Below, piece after piece: positions 41,698 to 50,923 of a stretch of 54,045 bases of DNA. Origin of the DNA: a virus. Location of the stretch: the IMG/VR virus record IMGVR_UViG_3300032267_001096, positions 1 to 54,045 of that record. One strand, given 5' to 3'. The notes beneath the pieces are model-generated. The model was not told the DNA's origin. It saw nothing but the letters and a program-made list of their open reading frames with translations, and did not search any database. Each line of letters opens with the position of its first letter. Within the stretch, counting starts at the first letter, position 1. The position numbers and the translations under genes are program-made.

Positions 41698-44571
41698 TTA
41701 ATAATATACTTGGATAAATCCGCCTGGAGTCCAGTTAAAACCATCTACTGGAGTATTTATATTTATATATCTCATTCTTCTGCTACTAACTACTGGCTCA
41801 AGATTTGGTATATTTGTTATTGTAACTTGAGGTAATGAATTAATTGATCGTAAACTAGAAACTAAAGCTGGATCATTAGTAGTCCAACTTCCAGAGCTAT
41901 ACCAATTAGATAATGGAATTGTATCAGGAGCAATTGCTTGTCCTGATTGATAATTATTTAAAAGCAATATTTTATATTGAGATGGGTTTTGACCATTTGC
42001 CCCTGTGTAAAGAGTCCAAATTCCTCTGTCATCAGTCGTATTTTTTACTGCATTATAAGATATAACAGAAAAATTAGGTCCTTGGTATCTTGCATAAAAA
42101 TAATAGTATGGAGGATTATTGCTAGTAGCAGAAATGTCTACTGCTCTAAGATATTCAGCTTCTCCAGAACTACCATAAGAATAAGTTGGCAATGGAAGAG
42201 ATTGTTGTCTATTTTTTGCATTTTGAATTCCATATCTTAAATTACCATCATCTAAAATTGCAACATATAAATCATATGTTCCAGTTACGATAGTTCCTGC
42301 GTAATCTCCTCTTCCAATTGTATTAGGAACTTGAATTGTTGAAGGAATTTTAATTGGACTATATAATTGGTCATAGTCTGGACCATTAGAGCTTATAACT
42401 TGTCTATTTAAAGAATAAAGAAGTTCTCCATTTAACCCAGTTCTTTCAAATGTTGTTGTTGAAAAGTGCCAAGATTGATTTGTAATGTATTCAAATGCTT
42501 TTTGATTATTTATTTCATCTAAACTTTCAGATAAGTTGTTTAATCCAGATGCTCCACTGAAAAATACACTTGCCGCTTTTAAACTTCTAGGTCCTAAGTC
42601 TAAACCACTTGAATTAAACGTAAAATTATTTGATCCTAAATTGACTTTTAATGTATTTGATTCATTATTAAATACGTTTCCATTACCTAAAGCTATGTTA
42701 TTAGAACTATTTGTAAATGTATTTGATAATCCTAAAGCAGAATTATTATTTGATAAATTTCCTGTTGATGTATTGTTGTTTCCAATAAGAACAGAGCTAT
42801 TTGTATTGAAAAGATTATTATCATTTCCTATAGAAATATTTGATACATTATTCCCAGTTCCATAAACTTTTGTAAAGTTTCCTAATACTAGATTGTTTGA
42901 ACCAGAAGAAAAATTAGTATCGCCAATTAGAATAGAATTTGCACCACTTGCATTTCGTGCACGTACTGATGTACTATTGTTTCCAACTAAGATAGAACGA
43001 TCGATATAATTTGAACTGTTATTTCCAACTAAAATATTTTGCTGTAAAATAGTATTTGATTGCGGAGTTATATTCGTTCCATTTAATGTATAGTTATCAT
43101 TTCCAAGATTATTTGAATTTCCAACGAGTATAGAATTATTTGTATTAAAAAATCTATTTGAATTACCTAAAGATATAGAGGTATTTAAAGTTTCATTTAT
43201 ATTATTATTTCCTACAGTGGTAAATCCAGTGACAAATTCATTTGTAATATTATTTCCAAATGAATTCACATTTAAAACAAGCCCCATTTGGTTGCTTTGT
43301 CCAATATTATTAATTGATTGTATTCCACTACCAAAAGAATTATTCATACCAAAAGAATTAATATTAGAAATAGTATTTTTAGAATCTATTAATGTATTTG
43401 TATTTCCAGCAATATTTATATTATTGAAATTATTAGCGAAAATAGTGTTACCTTTACCAACTAAATTAACATCATAACCAGTACTATTAGTTATAGATCT
43501 TCCACTTATATTTTTATTGATATTATTGTTTCTACCTAGGATCATGCTGGTTTCTAGCGACTTTACCCCAGTATCTACTCTATTATTTACTCCTAAATAA
43601 ATTGAAGAATTTGAATTATAGAGCGTTGTTGAATTTCCAATTACTACATTTCCAGTAGAAAGTCTAATTACTGAATTTGATCCTGCCAGTAAAATATCAG
43701 ATCCGCTAAATATTGTTGAATTATTTCCAAATACAATTAATTTATCACTACTACGAACAGTATTTGAACTTCCATTAACCATGGAATAATTTGATGAAGT
43801 ATTGCTATTTTTTTCGTTTAATAACCAATTATTTGTACCAAAAATATAATTATTTTGCTGATATGTTCCATTCAATCCAGTCGAAAAAGTGTCTACATAA
43901 TTATTTTTTCCAATTGTAACATTTGGGCCTAGAAACGTATCATTTGCTATAGCTCCAGTAGGGCTGCTAGATTTAATTTGAATTTTTCCATTAGGATTAA
44001 TGGAATTTTCCATTGTAATATATGATTCTGATCGATCTGATCTAAATAGTAAATTTCCACTAATGTTTACTTTTTGAGGAATTACTCCTTGATCCATTTT
44101 TCCAAAGTTTATATAATTTGATTCACCTACCGCAAATGTTCCGCTATTATATAATTTATCTATTTTAGCATTTAAATCTAATGGTAGAATTTGAGCTTTA
44201 AAGAAACAAGTACTAGGAAAAGCTGCTCGATTTATACTGAGTCCAGTAGAATTTACTTGAAGTCCTTCAAAACCAGTATATCTTGAAAATGATCCATTTT
44301 GAGTTGCGCCAGTCATCAACAACCAGTATTGATTTTGATAATGATATTTTAAATCATTTGAATTGTTAAAAACTAACCCTATATCAAGTCCAGTTCCACG
44401 AAGTATGCCAGTTGGACCAATAAAGATATCTGGATACAATCCAGTTCTTATAGAAGATGGAGCTACTATACTTGAGGTGTATAAATTTGGAACTATTCCT
44501 GTACCTTGAAAAATTTCAAAGACCCCTGAATTTAATCGTAAATTACCTTGTAAATTGCTAATAGTTGGCAT
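41698..44571 (-). CDS. fibre/adhesin with YadA-head-like repeats
   Basis: 957 residues. The middle (about 180-650) is a run of imperfect 13-16-residue repeats with the pattern S[I/V]LxGNNxxx (SSVLIGNNNTSTGN, NNIALGNGNVFNN and SSIYLGVNNRVD). This is the left-handed parallel beta-roll signature of YadA/Hia trimeric autotransporter heads. N- and C-terminal parts differ (C-terminal FNWTPGGFIQVYY). Trimeric fibres with such heads are used by phages as side or tip fibres that recognise surface glycans. The upstream GT9 gene stops just before it and may be part of the same transcript. Confidence 0.8.
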   Translation of the reverse strand: MPTISNLQGNLRLNSGVFEIFQGTGIVPNLYTSSIVAPSSIRTGLYPDIFIGPTGILRGTGLDIGLVFNNSNDLKYHYQNQYWLLMTGATQNGSFSRYTGFEGLQVNSTGLSINRAAFPSTCFFKAQILPLDLNAKIDKLYNSGTFAVGESNYINFGKMDQGVIPQKVNISGNLLFRSDRSESYITMENSINPNGKIQIKSSSPTGAIANDTFLGPNVTIGKNNYVDTFSTGLNGTYQQNNYIFGTNNWLLNEKNSNTSSNYSMVNGSSNTVRSSDKLIVFGNNSTIFSGSDILLAGSNSVIRLSTGNVVIGNSTTLYNSNSSIYLGVNNRVDTGVKSLETSMILGRNNNINKNISGRSITNSTGYDVNLVGKGNTIFANNFNNINIAGNTNTLIDSKNTISNINSFGMNNSFGSGIQSINNIGQSNQMGLVLNVNSFGNNITNEFVTGFTTVGNNNINETLNTSISLGNSNRFFNTNNSILVGNSNNLGNDNYTLNGTNITPQSNTILQQNILVGNNSSNYIDRSILVGNNSTSVRARNASGANSILIGDTNFSSGSNNLVLGNFTKVYGTGNNVSNISIGNDNNLFNTNSSVLIGNNNTSTGNLSNNNSALGLSNTFTNSSNNIALGNGNVFNNESNTLKVNLGSNNFTFNSSGLDLGPRSLKAASVFFSGASGLNNLSESLDEINNQKAFEYITNQSWHFSTTTFERTGLNGELLYSLNRQVISSNGPDYDQLYSPIKIPSTIQVPNTIGRGDYAGTIVTGTYDLYVAILDDGNLRYGIQNAKNRQQSLPLPTYSYGSSGEAEYLRAVDISATSNNPPYYYFYARYQGPNFSVISYNAVKNTTDDRGIWTLYTGANGQNPSQYKILLLNNYQSGQAIAPDTIPLSNWYSSGSWTTNDPALVSSLRSINSLPQVTITNIPNLEPVVSSRRMRYININTPVDGFNWTPGGFIQVYY
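42540..43940 (-). repeat. YadA-head-type repeat region inside fibre gene
   Basis: About thirty degenerate copies of a short coding unit centred on Gly-Asn-Asn or Gly-Asn-Ser (for example LIGNNN, IALGNG, ILVGNN, ISLGNS and MILGRNN). At DNA level this shows as recurrent ATTATTTCCAA-like words on the plus strand. Repeat boundaries are approximate because units vary in length. Confidence 0.65.
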
Positions 44572-44589
44572 ATATTATTATATACACAA

Positions 44590-44597
44590 ATTACACC
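44590..44597 (-). promoter_or_regulatory. GGTGTAAT element overlapping a stop codon
   Basis: Minus-strand TTGGTGTAAT, whose TAA is the stop codon of the upstream GT9 gene (Leu-Val-stop). The fibre ATG lies 18 bases away. A second copy-like GTGTATA lies nine bases before the ATG and includes TATAAT. Confidence 0.5.
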
Positions 44598-45460
44598 AAA
44601 TTTTTGATTAATAAATCTTTATTATAGATTTTATTAATATCTATATCGCATTGATGAGGTAAACCTACAAATTCTTTCTCTAGTATAATCCCATCTATTT
44701 TATGAGTAAAAACTCTTGACTCTTCTAATGGCCCAAGGTTATTATGTATATTGTATCCTAATTTTTCTGGCGAAGTAGCGACCCAACATACTGTAGATGG
44801 AAGCATAAGTGCTGCAGCTGCGTGTTGAGCAAAGGAATCAATCAATAATCTTTTATTAGATAAATTCAAAAAACAAAATATTTCTCGCCAATTTGCATTT
44901 AATTTTTCTGTATTTTTTAACTGTATTTGATCATCTCTTCTTAAATGAAAAATATGATACTTTTCTTTAAGTTCATCAATAACTTCTTGAACTATATCTG
45001 TATTTAAATCTCTAGCCCAATTGTAGTTAGATTGATTTTCTGCTCCGCCATTAGTTTGTAAGGCTAAAATTGGTTTGTCTCTATTGTATTTTTTATATGC
45101 ATCAATTAGTTCTATTTGAGTTAAAAATAATCTAGGATTTTCTCCAGTATATTTTAGTCCAAACATATTGCACCAAGATTCAATCAAATGCTTATTTGAC
45201 GTAACGTACTCATTGCTCTGATAAACTTCGTTTCCTAAAAAGATAGCGTCTTTATTTTTGATAAAATCTTCATAAAAATACTGAGCCGTATTTGATCTAT
45301 AAACTCTGTAAATAAATGGATTATTAAGAAAGACCTCTGGATAAGGACATATTACTATTAATTTTCTATCTGGATAATTTTTACTAATATTTTCGGCTAC
45401 AGCAGTTGCGGCTATATGCTTGCCCATACCACCTTGAAGAAAGAAAATTACTGTTTTCAA
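44591..45460 (-). CDS. GT9-family (heptosyltransferase-like) glycosyltransferase
   Basis: About 290 residues. KTVIFFLQGGMGKHIAATAVAE is the N-terminal GT9 start (compare ...LGGLGDxxxxTP). LIVICPYPEVFLNNPFIYRVYR is the next strand-helix, and residues from SNYNWARDL through FHLRRDD and LIDSFAQHAAAALMLPSTVCWVATSP (about 136-235) are the donor half. The TTG at 45460 gives the natural family start. A TTG ten codons upstream is also open. It stands alone inside the fibre/adhesin region, unlike the plus-strand transferases, and might glycosylate a fibre. It is not obviously fused to anything else. Confidence 0.82.
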   Translation of the reverse strand: MKTVIFFLQGGMGKHIAATAVAENISKNYPDRKLIVICPYPEVFLNNPFIYRVYRSNTAQYFYEDFIKNKDAIFLGNEVYQSNEYVTSNKHLIESWCNMFGLKYTGENPRLFLTQIELIDAYKKYNRDKPILALQTNGGAENQSNYNWARDLNTDIVQEVIDELKEKYHIFHLRRDDQIQLKNTEKLNANWREIFCFLNLSNKRLLIDSFAQHAAAALMLPSTVCWVATSPEKLGYNIHNNLGPLEESRVFTHKIDGIILEKEFVGLPHQCDIDINKIYNKDLLIKNLV

Positions 45461-45520
45461 CTTATTTATTATATTATAATACCATAACAATATCTATTAA
45501 TTGTTACTCAAAATATAATA

Positions 45521-45760
45521 TTAATATAGCTTATTTTTAATATACTGAACGCAATCTATAAAATTATTGATTTTTAGGTCTAAAATTCGTCTTTCGTCTA
45601 TTCTATTAACCAAAGTAATATCTCCAAAAGGATCAAGGTAAAAGCTTAAATGATAAGCGTTCTCTGCGTAAGTTATTGTTATTTCTTGTTTTTTAAAAAC
45701 ATTTGCTCCAAAAGGTTCAAATCCTAAAGAAATTAAATGATCTACTATAACTTGTTCCAT
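45521..45760 (-). CDS. hypothetical small protein
   Basis: 79 residues, mixed strand and helix (ITITYAENAYHLSFYLDPFGDITLVNRIDERRILDL). Not recognised. GTGTAAC lies seven bases before its ATG and includes the stop codon of the upstream propeller gene. It may be a small chaperone for the fibre proteins, an inference from neighbours. Confidence 0.6.
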   Translation of the reverse strand: MEQVIVDHLISLGFEPFGANVFKKQEITITYAENAYHLSFYLDPFGDITLVNRIDERRILDLKINNFIDCVQYIKNKLY

Positions 45761-45767
45761 AATGTAT

Positions 45768-45774
45768 GTTACAC
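45768..45774 (-). promoter_or_regulatory. GTGTAAC element sharing a stop codon, 7 bases before ATG
   Basis: Minus-strand GAGTGTAAC: the TAA is the stop codon of the propeller gene (Gly-Val-stop), and ATACATT separates it from the ATG of the 79-residue gene. A slightly degenerate copy. Confidence 0.45.
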
Positions 45775-48700
45775 TCCAAATCCTTTAAAATTTTTATCAA
45801 TTTTACCATTATAATCCATTGCAGCAATAGAACATCGAAAATCTGGATTTTTCATATTAGAAAATTGTCCATGAAAAAATATTTTGTCTGCATTAAAAGA
45901 TGCGTCATATAAAAACAATCCAGCGCTGCTTGAAGATGTGCTATTATTTGAATCGTTCTGATATGAGGATGGATCTGAATCTATTGTAAAATCAAAATTA
46001 CCAATATTTACTCCTGTTACTTTATCTTTTAAAGTAATAAAATAATTTCCAGGAGATGCAGAATTTAATTGTCTATATTCTGTCATATCGCCAAACTCAC
46101 CCCCAGCAATTAACATGTCTCCAGTGCTTTGTATGCTCCAAATTTGACCAGGATTAGCATCTCCTTGAGCAAAAGGTGGTCTTGATCTAAAAACGCTATC
46201 CTCTCCTATTCCTCCGTAATTTCTTATTATGTTTCCATTAGTAGGATTAACAAGAAATACTCCTCTAGGACTCACAGTGTCTCCAGAACCTCCTACAGAT
46301 AGAATATCTCCACCTATAAATAAACCACTAGGATGCATATGGAGCGCACTTACTCCATCAGTTGCTGTTACATTTCGAGGTCCATACCACACAGTTGAAG
46401 GAATACTGTATCCTGATAATGTTCTAAACGCAGTCAAATGCGCAGCAGTATTTGTATCAAAAGCTGCTATGCTTAGATAAACATTATTTGCAAAAGATCC
46501 AACTTGACTAAATGTTCCTCCAGCATATAAAGTATTTCCTGAAATTAAAAGTTTTCTAACTCCACCATTTAAAATAAGCGGATTATAAGATTCAAGCGCT
46601 CCTCCTGAAGCCGATGAAACATCAAACCTACAAACCCTATTTCTACTCAATCCACTCATTGTCCCAAAATCGCCACCAACAAAAAGCTTATCTCCACTAA
46701 ATTGAAAATCATAAACTGTGCTAGGCGAATTAGGGTTCCAACCGTCAAGAGTATTTGTATCTAAATTTATTCTTGCTATACGATTTCTTGCTGTAGCTAA
46801 CACAGATGTAAATTCTCCACCTAGATAAAGAAAATTATCTTTTCTTTTAATTGCCCATACGTTACCATTAACATTATAATCTAATCCAGAAATTCTTTGA
46901 TTATCTAAATCAAACCAAGCAACACGATTTCTTGTAACAGTAGAATTAACATTTGTGCTAGGAGACATATTTTGAACGCTAGTAAAGCTTCCTCCCATAT
47001 ACATTTTTCCAGATTCTAAAAATGTAGATAAAACATTACCACCGCCTCGGATACAAAGTGGAGCATTATCTCTGTTATTAACAAATCCAGTAACTATATG
47101 CCCAGAAACTAAATTATATCTAATTTGATTTCCAGGTGTTTGACCACCTGCAAGTCCAACATTTTGAGGCATAGAAGCGGTAAAGGTTCTTCCGTGCGCA
47201 TATAAAATATTATTATATATTTCTGTTGTATATACTCCTCCGAATGGATTGGTCATTAAATTAATATTTCGTTTTAAAAGATTTCCACTTTGTATGCTAA
47301 AAAATGCTAATCCAGCTCTTCTTTCTCCAGCATTAGAAAAACTACCACATATTACTACTCCAGATGGAGTAACTCTAAGATTTGTTGGCTCTTTAGATAA
47401 TTCTGGATCCCATTGTAGCAAACCTGTATTATTTAAATTTATAGCTGCACCATAATTTCTTTCTTGTCCTAATACCGATCTAAATCCACCGCCAATATAT
47501 AAAGTATTTGTGGATGTATCTATATCCATAGCTTTTACTTCGCCTCGGTCAAGATTTAAATTAAAATCTGTTATTGTATTGTTTTGTATATCTAAACAGA
47601 AAATTCCAAATCTGTTATTGCCACTTACCACATCAAAACTTCCTCCAACATAAAGAAGATTATCTTTTCTTTTCATGCAAGAGACTTTGGCGTTAGCATT
47701 ATTGCTTGTTTTATTAGAATTCATACCAAGTAAAGTATTATTAATTTCAAAGTTAAATCCATGGGTTGGAGTATTAGTATTTATGTTTAGTCCTATGAAA
47801 TGATGATATCTAGTAGGTATACCTCCAAGAGTAAAGTTTCCACCTAAAAATAATGTATTTCCACTTTTTTCAATAGCCATAACGTCAAAATTTGTTCCAA
47901 GATCAATATTTAAATTTGTTGTTAATCCTCCACTGATTGTATCAACAATAGCTATAGAATTTCTGATTGTAGAAGGATTATTAGGTTCATTTACAGTATT
48001 AAATCTTCCACCAATAGTTATAGTATTATCTCCTGTGTCAAGATGCATGCAATATACTCCTTGTGCGTTATTATTAATAGAATATGCGCTAGTAGGAGCA
48101 TTTATCATTTGAAGATTTGGATTCCATTGTGTTATTCTATTTGTATTAAGATCAACTGCAAAAGCATTATTTCTGGGAACTTTTTGTATAAAAGCTCCAG
48201 CTTGTTTACCAAGAATATATATTTTATCATCTATTTTTTTACATACATTAAAACCTGCATCAGCAGATTGGTCTCCTTGATATACGTTTGTGCCACCAAA
48301 TCCATAACCTAAACCAGTATAAGTGGTTAAACCACTAATATTATCTATTACCACAGGGAAAGTTATTGGGTTATGATAATTAGGAATCAAAGGACCATTT
48401 CCTGGTTGATTGTCTCTGTATGTCCAAGTTCGATTGCTACTTGTATCTATATTTATAATAACTTTATCACCAAATTCAGCAATGCTTCCATAAGTATTAG
48501 ATCCAAAATTAAATTTTGGTCTGAAACCTGTGATTAATAGTCCACTTTCATAATCAACTTTGCAGATACTTGAATAATCTCCAGCTATTCCGCCGATACT
48601 AAAAAATGATCCTGCTAAATATAGACCACTTACTCCAGTTGCCATTTGCCTGATTGTAGTATTAGCATTAGGGTTAAATGGTAATAAACTCATATCTGGA

Positions 48701-49644
48701 AAAGTTATTGCTGCTATTTGATTTCTAGATACTCCACTAAAAGTTGTAAAACCGCCTTTAATATAAATTCTATTTCCAGATTTTATTATTTGCTGTATGT
48801 TTCCATTTGGGCCATTCGCTGTAGATAATCCAGTAATATATTTTCCACTTACGTAGTCTAAACATACTAAACGATTACAGGCTACTCCTGCTGCAGTTGT
48901 AAATTGGCCAGCAACCCAAATTCCAGTTTTATTAGGATAAAAATCTCCTGTATCTGCAAAGTAATCTATAATTGTTCCGTTTGTGCTAGTACCATTAGCA
49001 AAATTTTGAGTCCAATCTCTATCTGCAATTAAAGCCCACTTAAAATTATTCGCAGCATTTTGTAACATATTAAATTTCATAAGGCCTTGGTTATATAAAC
49101 CAAAACCATAATTTGCAGCATTAAATACTCCATTACCCGTAAACATATTTAGATTATTTCCAGCATGTATAAAAAATATTCCAGAACCAATCTGTTTTAT
49201 ATTTCTTATATTATTTCCACCTCCAACACTTACTCCAAGTCCAGTATTTAAACCTGACGGAGTAATTTGTAAAAATGATTGTTTGCCTCCTAAATTATTT
49301 ACTGGGGCTGGAGAAATACTTCCATCTGGCGATGGCATTTGAATAAGACCGTTTGTTGAACTAAAAGAGCCAACTAAATATCTATTTCCATATTGATCTG
49401 TTGTAGTATCACTTACTCCTACGCTATTTCTATCTCCAGCTATTCTGACATCTATTTCTGGAGGATAAACATTAAGCCCAGTATCTAGTATAGCATAACC
49501 AGGATAAACTTTGCAAAGTGAATTAAAAGAACCTCCAACATATAAAATATTATCTTTTATAGCAGAAGCATAAATTCCACCATTTGGATATAAAAGATTA
49601 TCTGTTGTGGTGTTTTTATCTAAATTTGAAAATGGAAAAAACAT
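45769..49644 (-). CDS. giant beta-propeller (DUF5122-like) tail or fibre protein
   Basis: 1291 residues made almost entirely of repeats of about 50-70 residues. Each starts with a motif like LYVGGSFxxVxGxxRNxIAxID. Examples are LYLGGEFTSVLATARNRIARINL, LFVGGDFGTMSGLSRNRVCRFDV, IYIKGGFTTFSGVSRNQIAAI and LYIGGGFRSVLGQERNYGAAINL. I count about eighteen clear or degenerate copies. This is the delta-60/DUF5122 beta-propeller type, predicted to form two or more stacked propellers. There is no signal peptide or membrane anchor and no catalytic motif. It sits amid fibre and adhesin genes with five bases between it and the 146-residue gene, so it is probably a virion adhesin. Confidence 0.83.
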   Translation of the reverse strand: MFFPFSNLDKNTTTDNLLYPNGGIYASAIKDNILYVGGSFNSLCKVYPGYAILDTGLNVYPPEIDVRIAGDRNSVGVSDTTTDQYGNRYLVGSFSSTNGLIQMPSPDGSISPAPVNNLGGKQSFLQITPSGLNTGLGVSVGGGNNIRNIKQIGSGIFFIHAGNNLNMFTGNGVFNAANYGFGLYNQGLMKFNMLQNAANNFKWALIADRDWTQNFANGTSTNGTIIDYFADTGDFYPNKTGIWVAGQFTTAAGVACNRLVCLDYVSGKYITGLSTANGPNGNIQQIIKSGNRIYIKGGFTTFSGVSRNQIAAITFPDMSLLPFNPNANTTIRQMATGVSGLYLAGSFFSIGGIAGDYSSICKVDYESGLLITGFRPKFNFGSNTYGSIAEFGDKVIINIDTSSNRTWTYRDNQPGNGPLIPNYHNPITFPVVIDNISGLTTYTGLGYGFGGTNVYQGDQSADAGFNVCKKIDDKIYILGKQAGAFIQKVPRNNAFAVDLNTNRITQWNPNLQMINAPTSAYSINNNAQGVYCMHLDTGDNTITIGGRFNTVNEPNNPSTIRNSIAIVDTISGGLTTNLNIDLGTNFDVMAIEKSGNTLFLGGNFTLGGIPTRYHHFIGLNINTNTPTHGFNFEINNTLLGMNSNKTSNNANAKVSCMKRKDNLLYVGGSFDVVSGNNRFGIFCLDIQNNTITDFNLNLDRGEVKAMDIDTSTNTLYIGGGFRSVLGQERNYGAAINLNNTGLLQWDPELSKEPTNLRVTPSGVVICGSFSNAGERRAGLAFFSIQSGNLLKRNINLMTNPFGGVYTTEIYNNILYAHGRTFTASMPQNVGLAGGQTPGNQIRYNLVSGHIVTGFVNNRDNAPLCIRGGGNVLSTFLESGKMYMGGSFTSVQNMSPSTNVNSTVTRNRVAWFDLDNQRISGLDYNVNGNVWAIKRKDNFLYLGGEFTSVLATARNRIARINLDTNTLDGWNPNSPSTVYDFQFSGDKLFVGGDFGTMSGLSRNRVCRFDVSSASGGALESYNPLILNGGVRKLLISGNTLYAGGTFSQVGSFANNVYLSIAAFDTNTAAHLTAFRTLSGYSIPSTVWYGPRNVTATDGVSALHMHPSGLFIGGDILSVGGSGDTVSPRGVFLVNPTNGNIIRNYGGIGEDSVFRSRPPFAQGDANPGQIWSIQSTGDMLIAGGEFGDMTEYRQLNSASPGNYFITLKDKVTGVNIGNFDFTIDSDPSSYQNDSNNSTSSSSAGLFLYDASFNADKIFFHGQFSNMKNPDFRCSIAAMDYNGKIDKNFKGFGV
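45780..49640 (-). repeat. beta-propeller repeat array
   Basis: Coding repeat containing about eighteen copies of the GG[S/E/D]F-type unit. Units are diverged in DNA sequence but retain Gly-Gly, Phe, a small-residue loop, Arg-Asn and Ile-Ala/Leu. Boundaries are approximate. Confidence 0.65.
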
Positions 49645-49649
49645 AATCT

Positions 49650-50090
49650 TTAATTAATAAAGTCTTTGACATAAGTTGAATAAAAGTTTGAATCTATTTT
49701 AAGAGCTGTATATATATCTGCTTTGCTTGGTGTGAATGTCAAAGAGGGACTAACACCTCCTGGAAATTTATAAGCAGCATCAAATATCATATTATTGCTT
49801 CCACTTGGACTTTGTTTTATTTTTATTACAATATTTTCTCCATTAAACATATTAATTGGTGCATTCAAAGTAGCACTTGCGCCCGCGAGTCCAGTTAAAG
49901 CATATTCAAAAGTTCTTGCAACACTAGAGTCTGGAGTAAAATTATTTCCAGTAAAATATACTATATTCTTTTGATAATAAACTTCTTTTCCGCTAATTAA
50001 TAAAGCTCCATTCATGGAGTCTCCAGCGGTATTGACATATCTAATGTCTGCATCTGTTTGATTAATGAAAATTGGATTGTTTAATTGCAT
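49650..50090 (-). CDS. small tail fibre protein
   Basis: 146 residues. The N-terminal NQTDADIRYVNTAGDSMNGALLISG has the ADxRYVNxxGDxMxGxLxI pattern found repeatedly in phage tail fibres. The rest is beta-rich with GGVSPSLTFTPSKADIYTALKI. No catalytic motif. A GGTGTAAT element lies eight bases before its ATG. The five LamG-like genes lie upstream. Confidence 0.72.
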   Translation of the reverse strand: MQLNNPIFINQTDADIRYVNTAGDSMNGALLISGKEVYYQKNIVYFTGNNFTPDSSVARTFEYALTGLAGASATLNAPINMFNGENIVIKIKQSPSGSNNMIFDAAYKFPGGVSPSLTFTPSKADIYTALKIDSNFYSTYVKDFIN

Positions 50091-50098
50091 ATAAGTAT

Positions 50099-50106
50099 AT
50101 TACACC
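50099..50106 (-). promoter_or_regulatory. GGTGTAAT element, 8 bases before ATG
   Basis: Minus-strand AACAAGGTGTAAT is followed by ATACTTAT and the ATG of the small fibre protein gene. It lies within the short gap after the stop codon of the last LamG-like gene. Confidence 0.57.
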
Positions 50107-50110
50107 TTGT

Positions 50111-50923
50111 TTATGGTAAGCCTAAATCTTGGCCAAGGGTGGCTTTATAGAAGAAGTGAATAGATGCAATATCAGCATCTGAAAGCGCAGGATTGAAATA
50201 TATTGCTATTGAAATTGTGCCATTAAATGCACTATTATTATTCGAAGGTGTTCTTGTTCCAATGCTAGTTGTTGAACTAGTTGGAGCAGGATAACTTGCA
50301 GAAGAATTAAGGTCTTTTGATCCTCCATTATAAAATCTAGCCATTGAAGAGGCTGATGGATTAAATACTCCTGCTGCTGTATATTGTATTCCTGCTCCGA
50401 AACTAGATATAGTTGTTGATCTTCCAGCGGTTGGATATGGAGGAGTTAATACCGTTGCCTCTACGCCGAACGAAGCACTCTCTGCTTTTCCAATTTCAAT
50501 ACCATTAAAATTCATTGCTTTTTGACTAGTTGGTGTTGGAGAACTTGAAGTCATTGATAAGTGATTTGCTGAATAAAACAATGTACCAAGAAATGATGTT
50601 GTGAAATTTGAAATTACAATAGAGTCATTTATACCATCAAAAACAATTCCATTGTTTGCCCAAATTGGTCCGTTGGTTAGCGTGCCATTTGGTGTTATTA
50701 ATCCACCTAAAGAATAAGCAATTAACCCAGTTCCAGCGTTTTGGTTGGCTCTTAATGGCCAGCAGACCATATTATGCCAAAGTTTCATTTTTTTAATTGA
50801 AATTACAAATTGATTTAATTGTCTTAAACTTTGCATACTTAAACTTTGATTGCCACCAGCTACTATTCTGGCGTTATATGATATAACATCAGCATCTATT
50901 CCATATGTTCTATTAGTTATCAT
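50111..50923 (-). CDS. LamG-like adhesin, paralogue 1 (most divergent)
   Basis: 270 residues. After an N-terminal stretch unlike the others (TNRTYGIDADVISYNARIVAGG), the shared block appears: FVISIKKMKLWHNMVCWPLRANQNAG. The body has a jelly-roll LamG outline (FDGINDSIVISNFTT, then GGSKDLNSSASYP and SIGTRTPSNNNSAFNG) and ends LGQDLGLP. Concanavalin A-like folds bind carbohydrates or peptides; nothing here shows catalysis. The ATG overlaps the stop of the preceding paralogue by four bases. Confidence 0.72.
   Translation of the reverse strand: MITNRTYGIDADVISYNARIVAGGNQSLSMQSLRQLNQFVISIKKMKLWHNMVCWPLRANQNAGTGLIAYSLGGLITPNGTLTNGPIWANNGIVFDGINDSIVISNFTTSFLGTLFYSANHLSMTSSSPTPTSQKAMNFNGIEIGKAESASFGVEATVLTPPYPTAGRSTTISSFGAGIQYTAAGVFNPSASSMARFYNGGSKDLNSSASYPAPTSSTTSIGTRTPSNNNSAFNGTISIAIYFNPALSDADIASIHFFYKATLGQDLGLP

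Noticed and set aside
42536-43477. Plus-strand frames opposite the YadA-like gene and the propeller gene
   Set aside because: Antisense reflections of repeat codons, no ribosome sites and no promoter.
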